Source: Gemmatimonadota bacterium (lineage in GTDB: Bacteria > Gemmatimonadota > Gemmatimonadetes > Gemmatimonadales > GWC2-71-9). From it: 34,884 nt of DNA. Below, piece by piece: positions 15,515 to 23,761 of this stretch (within the stretch, counting starts at the first letter, position 1; each line of letters begins with the position of its first letter). Below the pieces are notes generated by a model that was not told the DNA's origin, searched no databases, and worked only from the letters and a program-made list of their open reading frames with translations. Where the stretch lies: positions 1-34,884 of the forward strand of contig JAABRY010000026.1 of the NCBI GenBank assembly GCA_011390645.1, in the 5' to 3' direction. A program made the translations under genes and the position numbers.

Positions 15515-16602
15515 GTTTCGTCGATCGCGTGACCGTCGAAGTCTGGGCAGGGCGGGGGGGGGACGGCGCCTCGTCCATGGCCCGCTTCAAGTTCGAGCCG
15601 AAGGGTGGCCCTGATGGTGGGGATGGTGGCCATGGGGGCCACGTCCTCGTGCGTGCCAACAACAACCTCTCGACCCTGCTCGACTTCCGGTACCACAGCG
15701 CGTGGCGGGCCGAGCGCGGCGTGCATGGCAAGGGCAAGAAGATGACCGGGGCCACGGCCCCCGACCTCGTGTTGCCGGTGCCACCGGGGACCGTGATCGA
15801 GGATGCCGACACCGGGGAGTGGATTGGCGAAGTCCTCGCCGACGGCGACGAACTGCGCGTGGCCAAAGGTGGTCGTGGCGGTCGCGGCAACGCGCGCTTT
15901 GCCACTGCGACGCACCGGGCGCCCCGCGAGTGGGAGGAGGGCGGGGAAGGGCAGCACCGTCGTCTGACGCTCACGCTCAAGCTGATCGCCGACGTCGGCC
16001 TCGTGGGTGAACCGAACGCAGGAAAAAGCACCCTCTTGTCAGTCATCAGTGCCGCGCGTCCGAAGATCGCGGACTATCCCTTCACCACGCTCCAGCCGAA
16101 CCTGGGCGTGGTCGGACTCTCGGGCAGCCGCACGTTCGTGGTGGCCGACATTCCGGGGATCATCGAGGGGGCGCACGAAGGGAAGGGGCTGGGGCTGACG
16201 TTCCTTCGGCATGTGGAGCGGACGCGGGTGCTGGCGTACCTCGTGCCGCTCGACGCCGAGGAGCCGCAGGCCGTGTTCGACGCCATCCGCCGTGAAGTCG
16301 CGCTCTACAGTGCGGTGCTGGCGGAGAAGCCGTTCATCGTGGTGATGAGCAAGCGCGACTTGCTCCCGGGTGATGCGCCGCTTCCAGCGCTTGAGGTGGC
16401 GGACGCCGCCGGAGTGGTCGCCATTTCGTCCGCGGCTGGTGACGGCCTCGAAGAGTTGACCGAATTGCTGTGGCGCACCGTGGCTGAAGCCCGGATGCAC
16501 GATTTCCACGAGACCGAGCCCCCGCAGGGGGCGGGGGACGATGCCGACGACGAATGGGACCTCGATTGGAGTGAAACTCCCCCCCCCGACGACTCCGCCT
16601 GA
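15511..16602 (+). CDS. obgE: Obg-family ribosome-assembly GTPase
   Basis: The 363-residue protein has the Gly-rich Obg fold first: VTVEVWAGRGGDGASSMARF, PDGGDGGHGGHVLV, GVHGKGKKMTGATAPDLVLP and KGGRGGRGNARF. The G domain follows with G1 GEPNAGKST (166-174), G2 ADYPFTTLQPNLGVV, G3 DIPGIIEGAHEGKGLG and G4 MSKRDLL, the last a variant of NKxD with Ser-Lys-Arg-Asp. It ends in a short acidic tail (GDDADDEWDLDWSE) typical of many Obg proteins. Obg takes part in 50S maturation and stringent response. The gene follows the CMD-like gene by ATGA overlap, and its 3' end overlaps dprA by about 32 bp through a C9 tract read in both frames. Confidence 0.95.
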   Translation: MSFVDRVTVEVWAGRGGDGASSMARFKFEPKGGPDGGDGGHGGHVLVRANNNLSTLLDFRYHSAWRAERGVHGKGKKMTGATAPDLVLPVPPGTVIEDADTGEWIGEVLADGDELRVAKGGRGGRGNARFATATHRAPREWEEGGEGQHRRLTLTLKLIADVGLVGEPNAGKSTLLSVISAARPKIADYPFTTLQPNLGVVGLSGSRTFVVADIPGIIEGAHEGKGLGLTFLRHVERTRVLAYLVPLDAEEPQAVFDAIRREVALYSAVLAEKPFIVVMSKRDLLPGDAPLPALEVADAAGVVAISSAAGDGLEELTELLWRTVAEARMHDFHETEPPQGAGDDADDEWDLDWSETPPPDDSA

Positions 16603-17707
16603 CCTCAGCGCGGAGCGCCTCGCGTGGATCGCGCTGGCCTCCCTTCCCAACCTCGGGCCGCGACGGATCGCGGCCCTCCTCTCCATCTTCGAGTCACCTT
16701 CCGGCATCCTGTCGGCCTCGCGTCAAGCGCTGGGGGCAGTGGAGGGGATCTCGATCAGACTCGCCGAGGAGATCCGCGGCGCATCCGCGGCAGACGCGCA
16801 CGCCCTGATCGCACGGGCGGATGCCGCGGGTCAGGTTGTCCTTGTGCCGAGCGACCCCGCGTTTCCGCCACTGCTGCGCTCGATCCCCGATCCCCCGCCG
16901 CTCCTCTACGCACGCGGCGACCTTGCGTGGTTGGATCGCCCGGCGGTGGCGATCATCGGCAGTCGCGGCCACTCGCGCTATGGCGAGGAAGTGGCCGCGG
17001 CCCTCGCCCGCGAGGCGGTCGGGGCCGGCGCGGTCGTGGTCAGCGGCATGGCGCGCGGGCTGGACGCGATCGCGCATCGGGCCGCGCTTGATGCGGGGGG
17101 GGGGACCATCGGCGTCCTCGGCGCCGGGGCGGATATCGTCTATCCCGCACAGAATCGCGGCCTGTACGACCGGGTGCTGGCGCATGGGCTGCTCCTCACG
17201 GAAAGTCCACCGGGCGAGCGCCCGATCCGTGGATCGTTCCCGCGCCGGAACCGGATCATCAGTGGACTGGCGCAATGGCTCGTCGTGGTCGAAGCGGCCG
17301 AGGCGTCCGGCACCCTCATCACCGTCGGCACCGCGCTGGAGCAAGGACGGGACGTGCTTGCGGTCCCGGGCCCGATCACGTCGCTCACCTCGCGCGGCAC
17401 CAACCGCCTGCTCCGTGATGGCGCGACCCCGATCCTGGCGCCCGAAGACCTGGCCGAAATGCTCGGCGCAACCCACGCAGGCCATGGCGCGGCACCCGGC
17501 CCCGTCCCGGCGCCGTGCACGCTCTCGGCCGATGAAGCGTGCGTCCTCGGGGCACTCTCCCTCGAGCCGATGCAGGTCGATGCCGTGACGCTTGCCGCGG
17601 GCCTGCCAACGGGGGTGACCCTCGGTGTCCTCCTCGGTCTTGAACTCGGCGGGCTGGTGGAGCAGTTGCCGGGAGCGCAGTACCGGCGTCGGCTGCAGTG
17701 GGGCTGA
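16571..17707 (+). CDS. dprA: DNA-processing protein DprA (Smf)
   Basis: The N-terminal helix-hairpin-helix-like part reads LAWIALASLPNLGPRRIAAL. The Rossmann-like DprA core follows: YPxxL-type VPSDPAFPPLLRSIPDPPPL, AIIGSRGHSRYG, VVSGMARGLDAIAHRAAL, GTIGVLGAGADIVYPAQNRG, ESPPGERPIRGSFPRRNRII, VVVEAAEASGTLITVGTA and GRDVLAVPGPITS. A C-terminal winged-helix-like domain (LGALSLEPMQVDAVTLAAGL) completes about 378 residues. DprA loads RecA on incoming ssDNA during natural transformation. The start is probably GTG 16571, preceded by GGAG overlapping it; ATG 16541 further inside obgE is an alternative. The G10 run at 17095-17104 encodes the in-frame AGGGT. Confidence 0.93.
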   Translation: MKLPPPTTPPDLSAERLAWIALASLPNLGPRRIAALLSIFESPSGILSASRQALGAVEGISIRLAEEIRGASAADAHALIARADAAGQVVLVPSDPAFPPLLRSIPDPPPLLYARGDLAWLDRPAVAIIGSRGHSRYGEEVAAALAREAVGAGAVVVSGMARGLDAIAHRAALDAGGGTIGVLGAGADIVYPAQNRGLYDRVLAHGLLLTESPPGERPIRGSFPRRNRIISGLAQWLVVVEAAEASGTLITVGTALEQGRDVLAVPGPITSLTSRGTNRLLRDGATPILAPEDLAEMLGATHAGHGAAPGPVPAPCTLSADEACVLGALSLEPMQVDAVTLAAGLPTGVTLGVLLGLELGGLVEQLPGAQYRRRLQWG

Positions 17708-17717
17708 GCGCGTCCCC

Positions 17718-17751
17718 TTGCCCCGGACCCGGCGCGGGCTAGGATAAAGGG
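17718..17751 (+). promoter_or_regulatory. Candidate promoter immediately before hemW (possibly leaderless)
   Basis: TTGCCC (17718-17723) and TAGGAT (17740-17745) are separated by 16 bp and followed by AAAGGG and the ATG at 17752. With a normal start 6-7 bp after the -10 box, transcription would begin at or next to the ATG. The AAGG just before the ATG could instead be part of a ribosome binding site for a transcript from further upstream. Confidence 0.4.
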
Positions 17752-18858
17752 ATGCACCTCTACCTGCACGTCCCGTTCTGCGCGCGTCGCTGCTCCTATT
17801 GCGACTTCGCCATCGCCGTGCGCGCCGTGACCCCCGAGGTCGAGTACGTGCAAGCCGTCCTGACCGAATGGCGTGCGCGACGACAGCATCCGGCCGTGCG
17901 TCGTGACCCTGACCTGACCACGGTCTACTTTGGGGGGGGGACACCGTCCCGGCTCGGCAGCGACGCGATTCGGGCGCTCCTCGACGGATTCGCCGACGGC
18001 GCACGCCTCGCGCCCGATGCCGAGATCACGCTTGAGGCAAATCCCGATGACGTGACGCCGGAACGCGCCGAGGGGTGGGCACGTGCCGGCATCAATCGCG
18101 TCTCCCTCGGCGTGCAGAGTCACGATCCCGGCGTACTCGAGTGGATGCATCGCACGCATCGCCCCGAACAGGTGGCGCCGGCAGTGCGTGCGCTCCGAGA
18201 CGCTGGGATCATCGACATCTCGCTCGACCTCATCTTCGCGTTGCCGACGACGCTGCGCCGAGACTGGTACCGCGACCTCGACCTCACGCTCGATCTGGAG
18301 CCGACACATGTCTCGCTCTATGGCCTGACCGTCGAGCCGAAAACCCCGTTGGCGCGCTGGACGGCCCGTGGGGAGGTCAAGCCGGTGCCCGACGATCACT
18401 ATGCGGCCGAGTACTTGATGGCGCATGACACACTGGTCAACGCCGGGTTCGACCACTATGAGGTGAGCAACGCCGCGCGTCCTGGGCACCGCGCTCGCCA
18501 CAATTCGGCCTACTGGCGCGGCGCGGAGTACGTCGGCCTTGGCCCGAGCGCACATTCCTTCCTGGGGGGCGTGCGGTCGTGGAACGTGCGGGAATGGGCG
18601 GATTACGCCGCACGCACCCTGAGCGGTGAATCGGTGCGCGGGGGCGAGGAACGTCTCGATGCTGACCAGTGGCGCCTCGAGGAGCTGTATCTCGGGCTCC
18701 GCACCGATGTGGGGCTCGCGCCATGGCGGGTCCCGGAGGCCGCGCGTGCCAGCTGGCTGCGCGAAGGCTGGGCCGTGGCCGCCCCGGAGCAGCTGCGGCT
18801 CACCGCCGAGGGCTGGCTTCGCCTGGACGCGCTGGTTTCAGCGGTCGCAGACTCATAA
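17752..18858 (+). CDS. hemW: HemW-type radical SAM heme chaperone (coproporphyrinogen oxidase-like)
   Basis: The 368-residue protein opens with LYLHVPFCARRCSYCDF. The three Cys (10, 14, 17) form the CX3CX2C radical-SAM cluster site, followed directly by YCDF as in HemW. TVYFGGGTPSRLG is the SAM-binding GGE-like region, with its three Gly encoded by an exact run of nine G. Next are LEANPDDV, INRVSLGVQSHDP, ISLDLIFALP, HVSLYGLTVEPKTPL, HYEVSNAARPG and YVGLGPSAHSF. HemW proteins transfer heme and lack coproporphyrinogen III oxidase activity, unlike HemN. The short N-terminus before the cluster (9 residues) matches HemW better than HemN. It is preceded by a 44-bp gap with a promoter-like sequence. 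Confidence 0.91.
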   Translation: MHLYLHVPFCARRCSYCDFAIAVRAVTPEVEYVQAVLTEWRARRQHPAVRRDPDLTTVYFGGGTPSRLGSDAIRALLDGFADGARLAPDAEITLEANPDDVTPERAEGWARAGINRVSLGVQSHDPGVLEWMHRTHRPEQVAPAVRALRDAGIIDISLDLIFALPTTLRRDWYRDLDLTLDLEPTHVSLYGLTVEPKTPLARWTARGEVKPVPDDHYAAEYLMAHDTLVNAGFDHYEVSNAARPGHRARHNSAYWRGAEYVGLGPSAHSFLGGVRSWNVREWADYAARTLSGESVRGGEERLDADQWRLEELYLGLRTDVGLAPWRVPEAARASWLREGWAVAAPEQLRLTAEGWLRLDALVSAVADS

Positions 18859-18867
18859 GTTTCCGGC

Positions 18868-19911
18868 ATGGCTGAACTTGAATCGTTGACCGACCGCGAG
18901 CGGCAGGTCCTCGCGGCGGTCATCGAGACCTATATCGCCACCGCCGAACCGGCTGGCAGTCAAACCGTGGCCCGGCGTTCCGCCCTGGGCATCTCCCCCG
19001 CCTCCATTCGCTCGACCATGAGTGATCTGGAGGCGAAGGGTTATCTCTACCATCCCCACACCTCGGCGGGTCGCATTCCCACCGACCGCGCGTATCGCGT
19101 GTACGTCGATGCCATCGTCCGGCAGCGTCCCCCGGATCCGCAGAGCATGGAGACACTCGAGGTGGAGCTTGCAGGGGCGGGAATTGGGGCGGCAAGCGAA
19201 GAACTGCTGCGCCGCGCCGCGCAGGTCCTCGGGATCCTCACGCAGGAGCTCGGGGTGGCGGTCGCGCCAGCCCTCGAGGAGATCGTGCTGGAACGGATTG
19301 ACCTGGTGGGGGTCTCCGCCGAGCGCGTGCTGCTCGTCTTCAACCTGCAAAGCGGGACGGTTCGCACGATCTTTGTCCGCGTGCCCTGTGCGGTCGATCC
19401 GGCGCAGCTCGATGAGGTCGGGCGGATCCTGAATGAGCGCCTGGGCGGCCTCACGTTGCGGGCAATCCGCACCTCCGTGGGGGATCGCTTGCGGGATGCC
19501 GCCACGACCAGTGAAGCGGCGGAACTGCTTGACATCATCCTGGCCGAGGGGGAAGGGCTGTTCGATTTGCAGGAGCCCGCCGAGGCCATGGTGCTCGGTA
19601 GCGCTTCCGCGCTGGCTGACCAGCCGGAGTTCGCGAGTCAGGAACGCATGCGTTCCTTGCTGACGCTCACCGAGCGCCGCGAGGCGTTGCGGGATGCCCT
19701 GGCGGCGCGGCGGCGCGAGGGTCTCGTCGTCACGATCGGTGGCGAGCACGGCGACCCGGGCCTGGCGGGCTTCACGTTGGTCACTTCGACTTATCGCCGC
19801 GCCGGTGCCACCGGCGTGATCGGCGTCCTCGGCCCGACGCGGATGCCCTATGACAAGATCATCGGCCTGGTGGAACACACCGGGCGGCTCGTGGAAGGAT
19901 TGCTGCAGTGA
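18868..19911 (+). CDS. hrcA: Heat-inducible transcription repressor HrcA
   Basis: The 347-residue protein begins with the winged-helix domain [60 protein letters not shown] and [12 protein letters not shown], all characteristic of HrcA. The central GAF-like and C-terminal dimerisation parts end with [20 protein letters not shown] then [13 protein letters not shown], again diagnostic. HrcA binds CIRCE operators (TTAGCACTC-N9-GAGTGCTAA) to repress chaperonin genes, with activity tuned by GroEL. No CIRCE-like inverted repeat is visible upstream here or elsewhere in the window, so self-regulation through CIRCE is not supported. It begins 9 bp after hemW and overlaps dnaJ by 4 bp. Confidence 0.95.
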   Translation: MAELESLTDRERQVLAAVIETYIATAEPAGSQTVARRSALGISPASIRSTMSDLEAKGYLYHPHTSAGRIPTDRAYRVYVDAIVRQRPPDPQSMETLEVELAGAGIGAASEELLRRAAQVLGILTQELGVAVAPALEEIVLERIDLVGVSAERVLLVFNLQSGTVRTIFVRVPCAVDPAQLDEVGRILNERLGGLTLRAIRTSVGDRLRDAATTSEAAELLDIILAEGEGLFDLQEPAEAMVLGSASALADQPEFASQERMRSLLTLTERREALRDALAARRREGLVVTIGGEHGDPGLAGFTLVTSTYRRAGATGVIGVLGPTRMPYDKIIGLVEHTGRLVEGLLQ

Positions 19912-21047
19912 GTGATTACTACCAGACCCTCGGCGTCTTTCGGGATGCGTCCGAGGCGGACATCAAGAAGGCCTATCGCAAGCTCGCGATGGAATACCAC
20001 CCGGATCGCAACTCGTCCCCGGAGGCCGAGGCGAAGTTCAAGGAAATCAGCGAGGCCTACACCGTGCTCGCGGATGCCGACAAACGGGCGCACTACGACC
20101 GCTTCGGCAACGCGCCGCAAGGGGGGGGGATGGGCGGGGGCTTCGGCGGGTTCCAGCACGTGGACCTGACCGAGGCGCTCAACATCTTCATGCGCGACTT
20201 CGGCGGGATGGGTGGCGGCTTCGAGGGGATCTTCGGTGGCGGTGGGGGGGGGAAGGGACCACGACGCGGGCAGGACGTGCGCGTCACCGTCACGCTCACG
20301 CTGGAGGACGTGGCGAAGGGCGCCAAGAAGAACATCAAGGTCAAGACCCTCACGACGTGCGCTGCCTGCACCGGGACCGGCGCCGCGAAGGGGACCGAAC
20401 CTCGCCCGTGTCACACCTGCCACGGCAGCGGGGAGGTCCGGCGCGCCGCCCGCTCGATGTTCGGACAATTCGTGCAGGTCGGTCCGTGTCCCACCTGCCA
20501 GGGCGAGGGGACGCTGATCGCCACCCCGTGCGAGGTCTGTCGCGGTGAGGGGCGCACCAAGGGCGAGCGCACGGTCAGCGTGGACATTCCCGCGGGCGTA
20601 TCGGATCAGAACTACCTCACGCTGCGCGGGCAGGGCGCCACAGGCCCCCGGGGGGGGGAGCCCGGTGACCTGCAGGTGATGCTCGAGATCAAGGAAGACG
20701 AGCGCTTCACCCGCGACGGCGATGACCTCTGGGTCGAGTTGCCGGTCGCCTTCTCGCAGGCCGCGCTGGGATTCGACGTGCAGGTGCCGACCCCGTGGGG
20801 GGACGAGCCCCTCGAGGTGCCAGCGGGCACGCAGAGCGGGACGGTGCTTCGTCTGCGTGGCAAGGGCCTCCCGCATCTCAATGCCAAGGGCATCGGTGAC
20901 CTCAACGTGCGCGTTCAGGTATGGACCCCACGCGGTCTCAACGCCGATCAGCGGCGCCTCTTCGCGGAACTCGCCGCGCACGAGGCGGATGGCCCCGGCA
21001 AGGACGGCGGGCTGTGGACGAAGATCAAGGAAGTCCTCGGCGCATGA
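19908..21047 (+). CDS. dnaJ: Chaperone DnaJ (type A Hsp40)
   Basis: The start is GTG 19908 (GTGA overlap). The 379 residues show a J domain with the HPD motif at 31-33 (YHPDRN), then a Gly/Phe-rich stretch ([33 protein letters not shown]). Four CxxCxGxG zinc repeats follow ([32 protein letters not shown]), and the C-terminal substrate domains include [20 protein letters not shown] and [11 protein letters not shown]. It is a complete class A DnaJ that delivers unfolded clients to DnaK and stimulates its ATPase. Neither grpE nor dnaK is adjacent, unlike the common hrcA-grpE-dnaK-dnaJ order. Three G9 runs encode Gly stretches in frame. Confidence 0.96.
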   Translation: MSDYYQTLGVFRDASEADIKKAYRKLAMEYHPDRNSSPEAEAKFKEISEAYTVLADADKRAHYDRFGNAPQGGGMGGGFGGFQHVDLTEALNIFMRDFGGMGGGFEGIFGGGGGGKGPRRGQDVRVTVTLTLEDVAKGAKKNIKVKTLTTCAACTGTGAAKGTEPRPCHTCHGSGEVRRAARSMFGQFVQVGPCPTCQGEGTLIATPCEVCRGEGRTKGERTVSVDIPAGVSDQNYLTLRGQGATGPRGGEPGDLQVMLEIKEDERFTRDGDDLWVELPVAFSQAALGFDVQVPTPWGDEPLEVPAGTQSGTVLRLRGKGLPHLNAKGIGDLNVRVQVWTPRGLNADQRRLFAELAAHEADGPGKDGGLWTKIKEVLGA

Positions 21048-21883
21048 CGACCACATGGTGGCAGGTTCGCATCAGCTGCCGACCGGAGGATGCGGACGTC
21101 GTCGCGGCCTCACTCGTCGCGGCACTCGGACAGGCCGTCGAGGAGCCGGAAACCGGCGAACTCCGCTCTGCCGTCACCGACGAGGCGGAGGCCCATCGGG
21201 TCGTCGCCGCACTGGCTGCGCACCATGCCGGTTGCCGGGGTGAGGTCGTTGCGCTCGACGCGGTGGACTGGTCGGTGCGCTGGCGTGACGGCATCGTGCC
21301 GCACCGCTTCGGCCGACTGCTGCTCACGCCCTCGTGGATTGCCCCCCCCAACGATCCCGAGGCGATCGTGGTGACGCTCGACCCCGAGTCGGCCTTCGGC
21401 AGCGGGGAGCACGGCTCGACACGCGCCGCGCTGGCCCTGCTGGAGCGACACCTCGCCCCCGGTGACCGCGTCCTCGACTTCGGAAGTGGCTCGGGCATTC
21501 TGGCGATCGCCGCCGCTCGCCTCGGTGCCGCAACGGCGATCGGCATCGAGGTGGACGACGAGTCCAATCCGATCGCGGAGGCGAACGCGGCACGCAACGC
21601 AGTGACGGATCGCGTCACCTTTCTGCTCGGCGATGCCGACGAACTCGGCGTGCTCGCCGGTCCGGCCGAGGTGATCTGCAGCAACATCCTGCGCACCGTG
21701 AACACGCTCCTGCTCCCGACGATCGGGCGTGCGCTGGCACCCGGCGGCATCGTGATTTTTGCGGGGATGGAAGAGCCGGAGGAAGTGCTCTTCCGCCCGG
21801 TCCTCGAGCGCGCTGGGTGGACCATCGTGGACGAGGTCCGTGATGCCGGCTGGTGGGGTGTGGCGGCCCGACGCGCGGCATGA
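21044..21883 (+). CDS. prmA: Ribosomal protein L11 methyltransferase
   Basis: The start is ATG 21044 (ATGA overlap with dnaJ), giving 279 residues. It begins [20 protein letters not shown], a typical PrmA substrate-recognition domain. It has [10 protein letters not shown], then [20 protein letters not shown], which matches the PrmA signature DPGxAFGTGxHxTT with variation. The SAM motif [21 protein letters not shown], the CSNILRTVN version of the NI(L) motif and a final [20 protein letters not shown] support the call. It trimethylates L11 on Lys side chains and the N-terminus in characterised systems. The Gly-Ser change in the signature is conservative and the conserved His is kept. It is co-translated with dnaJ and rsmE by 4-bp overlaps. 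Confidence 0.88.
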   Translation: MTTTWWQVRISCRPEDADVVAASLVAALGQAVEEPETGELRSAVTDEAEAHRVVAALAAHHAGCRGEVVALDAVDWSVRWRDGIVPHRFGRLLLTPSWIAPPNDPEAIVVTLDPESAFGSGEHGSTRAALALLERHLAPGDRVLDFGSGSGILAIAAARLGAATAIGIEVDDESNPIAEANAARNAVTDRVTFLLGDADELGVLAGPAEVICSNILRTVNTLLLPTIGRALAPGGIVIFAGMEEPEEVLFRPVLERAGWTIVDEVRDAGWWGVAARRAA

Positions 21884-22599
21884 TCCGCGTCATGGTGGCG
21901 CCGGGGAGTCTGGTGGTCGGTGCCCCCGTGTCGCTGGACGACGACGAGTCCCACCACCTGCGTGTCCGACGGGCTGCTCCCGGCGAATCGATTGCGGCAT
22001 TTGACGGCGCTGGCGGGATCGGGCACGGAGTGCTGGAAGGGCAAGGGAAGGGCTTCGCGGTGCAACTGGCTGCGGTGACGATGACTCCGCCGCCCACCCC
22101 GCTGATCCTGGCGATTGCTGCCGCTGATCGAGATCGCTTCCTGCGCCTCGCCGAGCAATGTGCCGAGCTCGGTGTGACGGAAGTGATCCCGTTGCTCACT
22201 GAACGGGTGGTGTCGGTCGAGAGTCGCATCCGGGAGCCCGCGCTGGACAAAGCTCGGCTTCGATCTCGGACGGCCTGCAAACAAAGCGGAAATCCCTGGG
22301 CGCCCGTGGTCCGATCGTTCACGCGCCTTGAGGAGCTTGCCGGCGATGGCACACGGTGCCGGTGGCTCCTGGCTGATCCGACCGGTCAGCCGCTCGACAC
22401 CACGCCTGTGGCGTCAGCCTGTGGCTGGTTGATCGGTCCCGAGGGGGGGTTCACCCCCGCCGAACTGAGCTTTGCTGTGGCGGGACTCCAGGCCCGACGA
22501 ACCTGGCTCGCGCCTCATATCCTTCGGTTCGAGACCGCCGCGGTCTCGGCTGTGACCCTCATTGTGGATCGGCGGGGACCGCCGGACCGGGAGGCCTGA
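21880..22599 (+). CDS. rsmE: 16S rRNA m3U1498 methyltransferase RsmE
   Basis: The chosen start is ATG 21880, overlapping the prmA stop. The 239-residue SPOUT-family protein has an N-terminal PUA-like domain (LDDDESHHLRVRRAAPGESI, with the HHLxxVLR-type motif). The knotted methyltransferase domain follows: DRFLRLAEQCAELGVTEVIP, SRTACKQSGNPWAPVV, WLIGPEGGFTPAELSFA and LAPHILRFETAAVSAV. The usual end of the knot is LGxRILRxETA; here the residues are LAPHILRFETA. It methylates N3 of U1498 in 16S rRNA. It follows prmA, another translation-machinery methyltransferase, and overlaps the HIT-family gene by one TGATG. Confidence 0.93.
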   Translation: MIRVMVAPGSLVVGAPVSLDDDESHHLRVRRAAPGESIAAFDGAGGIGHGVLEGQGKGFAVQLAAVTMTPPPTPLILAIAAADRDRFLRLAEQCAELGVTEVIPLLTERVVSVESRIREPALDKARLRSRTACKQSGNPWAPVVRSFTRLEELAGDGTRCRWLLADPTGQPLDTTPVASACGWLIGPEGGFTPAELSFAVAGLQARRTWLAPHILRFETAAVSAVTLIVDRRGPPDREA

Positions 22600-22958
22600 T
22601 GTCGCACGATCCTGCCTGCGTCTTCTGCGGCATCGCGACGGGAGCAATCCCTGCCACCGTGGTGGCCCGGAGCGATCGCGCGATCGCCTTCCGGGACCTC
22701 AACCCGCAAGCGCCCACGCACGTTCTGGTGATCCCGCTCGATCATCTCACCTCTGCAGCGCACGCGGGTACTGGACGGGAAGCGGCAGCGACGCTGGGCG
22801 AGGTGATGCGGCTGGGGGTTGAGGTGGCTGCTCAGCTCGGCTTGGCCGAGGCCGGATATCGCTTCGTGATCAACACCGGTCGGGAGGGGGGGCAGACCGT
22901 GGAACATCTGCATTTGCACGTGCTCGGTGGTCGGCAGATGACCTGGCCTCCCGGGTGA
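22599..22958 (+). CDS. HIT-family (HinT-like) nucleotide-binding protein
   Basis: The 119-residue protein has CVFCGIATG near the N-terminus (Cys pair of HinT-type proteins), AFRDLNPQAPTHVLVIPLDH, RFVINTGREGGQTVEHLHLH and the histidine triad HLHLHVLGGR. The triad His residues form the active site for nucleoside phosphoramidate or AMP-lysine hydrolysis. The length is as expected for HinT. The ATG at 22599 overlaps the rsmE TGA. Its TGA (22956-22958) lies inside the left arm of a 20-bp inverted repeat, so the probable transcription end of the obgE-to-HIT run starts within the coding end. Confidence 0.94.
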   Translation: MSHDPACVFCGIATGAIPATVVARSDRAIAFRDLNPQAPTHVLVIPLDHLTSAAHAGTGREAAATLGEVMRLGVEVAAQLGLAEAGYRFVINTGREGGQTVEHLHLHVLGGRQMTWPPG

Positions 22959-23036
22959 GGGGTGAGGGGGAAAATTGAGCCGTCGTGGCAAGGCAATCTC
23001 GCTGACTGGCCCAAGGTTCCCCCTCACCCCTCACCC
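22953..23036. repeat. 20-bp perfect inverted repeat with 44-nt spacer (possible terminator or REP-like element)
   Basis: GGGTGAGGGGTGAGGGGGAA (22953-22972) is the exact reverse complement of TTCCCCCTCACCCCTCACCC (23017-23036). The arms consist of a GGGTGAGGGG-type repeat. The left arm covers the HIT gene stop codon. The 44-nt spacer has no ORF. It may end the upstream operon or be a copy of a dispersed palindromic element; a genome-wide search would tell. Confidence 0.75.
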
Positions 23037-23136
23037 TCTACCCTCGTTGGCTTGCCGTAACTCCCTATCGGAGCTATCCTTGGGGTCTGTGCATTGACCG
23101 CCCCTTCACGGGGGCTCGAGAGGGGTGATTCAGGAC
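23037..23136 (+). promoter_or_regulatory. rpsU promoter and leader
   Basis: TTGCCG (23052-23057) and TATCCT (23075-23080) are separated by exactly 17 bp, a good sigma70-type promoter. The predicted start is near 23087, giving a leader of about 50 nt. The leader contains a small hairpin (GCCCC-TTCAC-GGGGGC, about 23100-23115) and GAGAGGGG (23118-23125), the only Shine-Dalgarno-like purine tract, about 12 nt from ATG 23137. Confidence 0.65.
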
Positions 23137-23328
23137 ATGTCAGAAGTCATCATCCACGAGGATGAGAGCTTCGAGCGGGCACTCAAGCGCTTCAAGAAGA
23201 AGTGCGAGAAGGCTGGTATTCTTTCGGATTTGCGGAAGCACCGCCATTACGAGAAGCCGAGCGAGAAGAAGAAGCGCAAGATGAACGCCGCCCAGCGGAA
23301 GACCCGCCGCGGTCGCTCGCATGCCTGA
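23137..23328 (+). CDS. rpsU: 30S ribosomal protein bS21
   Basis: The 63-residue basic protein reads [40 protein letters not shown] and ends [20 protein letters not shown], a clear bS21. ATG 23137 is preferred over the track's GTG 23125 because it gives the normal bS21 N-terminus. The preceding AGGGG is a usable though distant ribosome binding site. S21 binds late to the 30S platform near the anti-Shine-Dalgarno end of 16S rRNA. It is the first gene of a long operon, and its last codons overlap the yqeY-like start by 8 bp. Confidence 0.96.
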   Translation: MSEVIIHEDESFERALKRFKKKCEKAGILSDLRKHRHYEKPSEKKKRKMNAAQRKTRRGRSHA

Positions 23329-23761
23329 TCTCTCCGCCACGCTGCGTGCCGACCAGGTCGGCGCGCGCAAGGCCGCGGACAAGGACCGGACCCTGTTGCT
23401 GGGGACGGTCCTTGCTGCGTTGAAGAACAAGGAACTCGACGCGGGCCAGCCGCTGTCTGATGTCGAGGTCGTCGACGTGTTGCGGAAGCAGATCAAGCAG
23501 CGACAGGATTCCGTCGAGCAATACACCAAGGCCGATCGTCCCGAACTCGCCGCGCGCGAGGCCTCGGAAATCGCGATCCTCCAGACGTACCTCCCGCCTG
23601 AAATCGACATCGACGTGTTGCGCGCCGCCGCGCGCGAGGCCGTCGCCGGTGGCGCGACGGATCTCGGTCGCCTGATGGGCGCCCTCATGGGTCGCTTCAA
23701 GGGGCAGGCGGATGGCAAGGTGATCAACCAGGTCGCCCGCGAGGCGCTGCAGCAGGGATGA
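23321..23761 (+). CDS. GatB/YqeY domain protein
   Basis: The 146-residue protein matches the YqeY family: [20 protein letters not shown] then [73 protein letters not shown] and [10 protein letters not shown]. YqeY resembles the tRNA-binding tail domain of the GatB amidotransferase subunit; its own function is not well defined. Its position between rpsU and mutS2/dnaG follows the rpsU-yqeY-dnaG order seen in many bacteria. Start ATG 23321 overlaps rpsU and the stop overlaps mutS2 (ATGA). Confidence 0.93.
   Translation: MPDLSATLRADQVGARKAADKDRTLLLGTVLAALKNKELDAGQPLSDVEVVDVLRKQIKQRQDSVEQYTKADRPELAAREASEIAILQTYLPPEIDIDVLRAAAREAVAGGATDLGRLMGALMGRFKGQADGKVINQVAREALQQG

Noticed and set aside
18840-18870. 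CIRCE operator before hrcA
   Set aside because: No TTAGCACTC or its inverted partner is present in the gap or the end of hemW.
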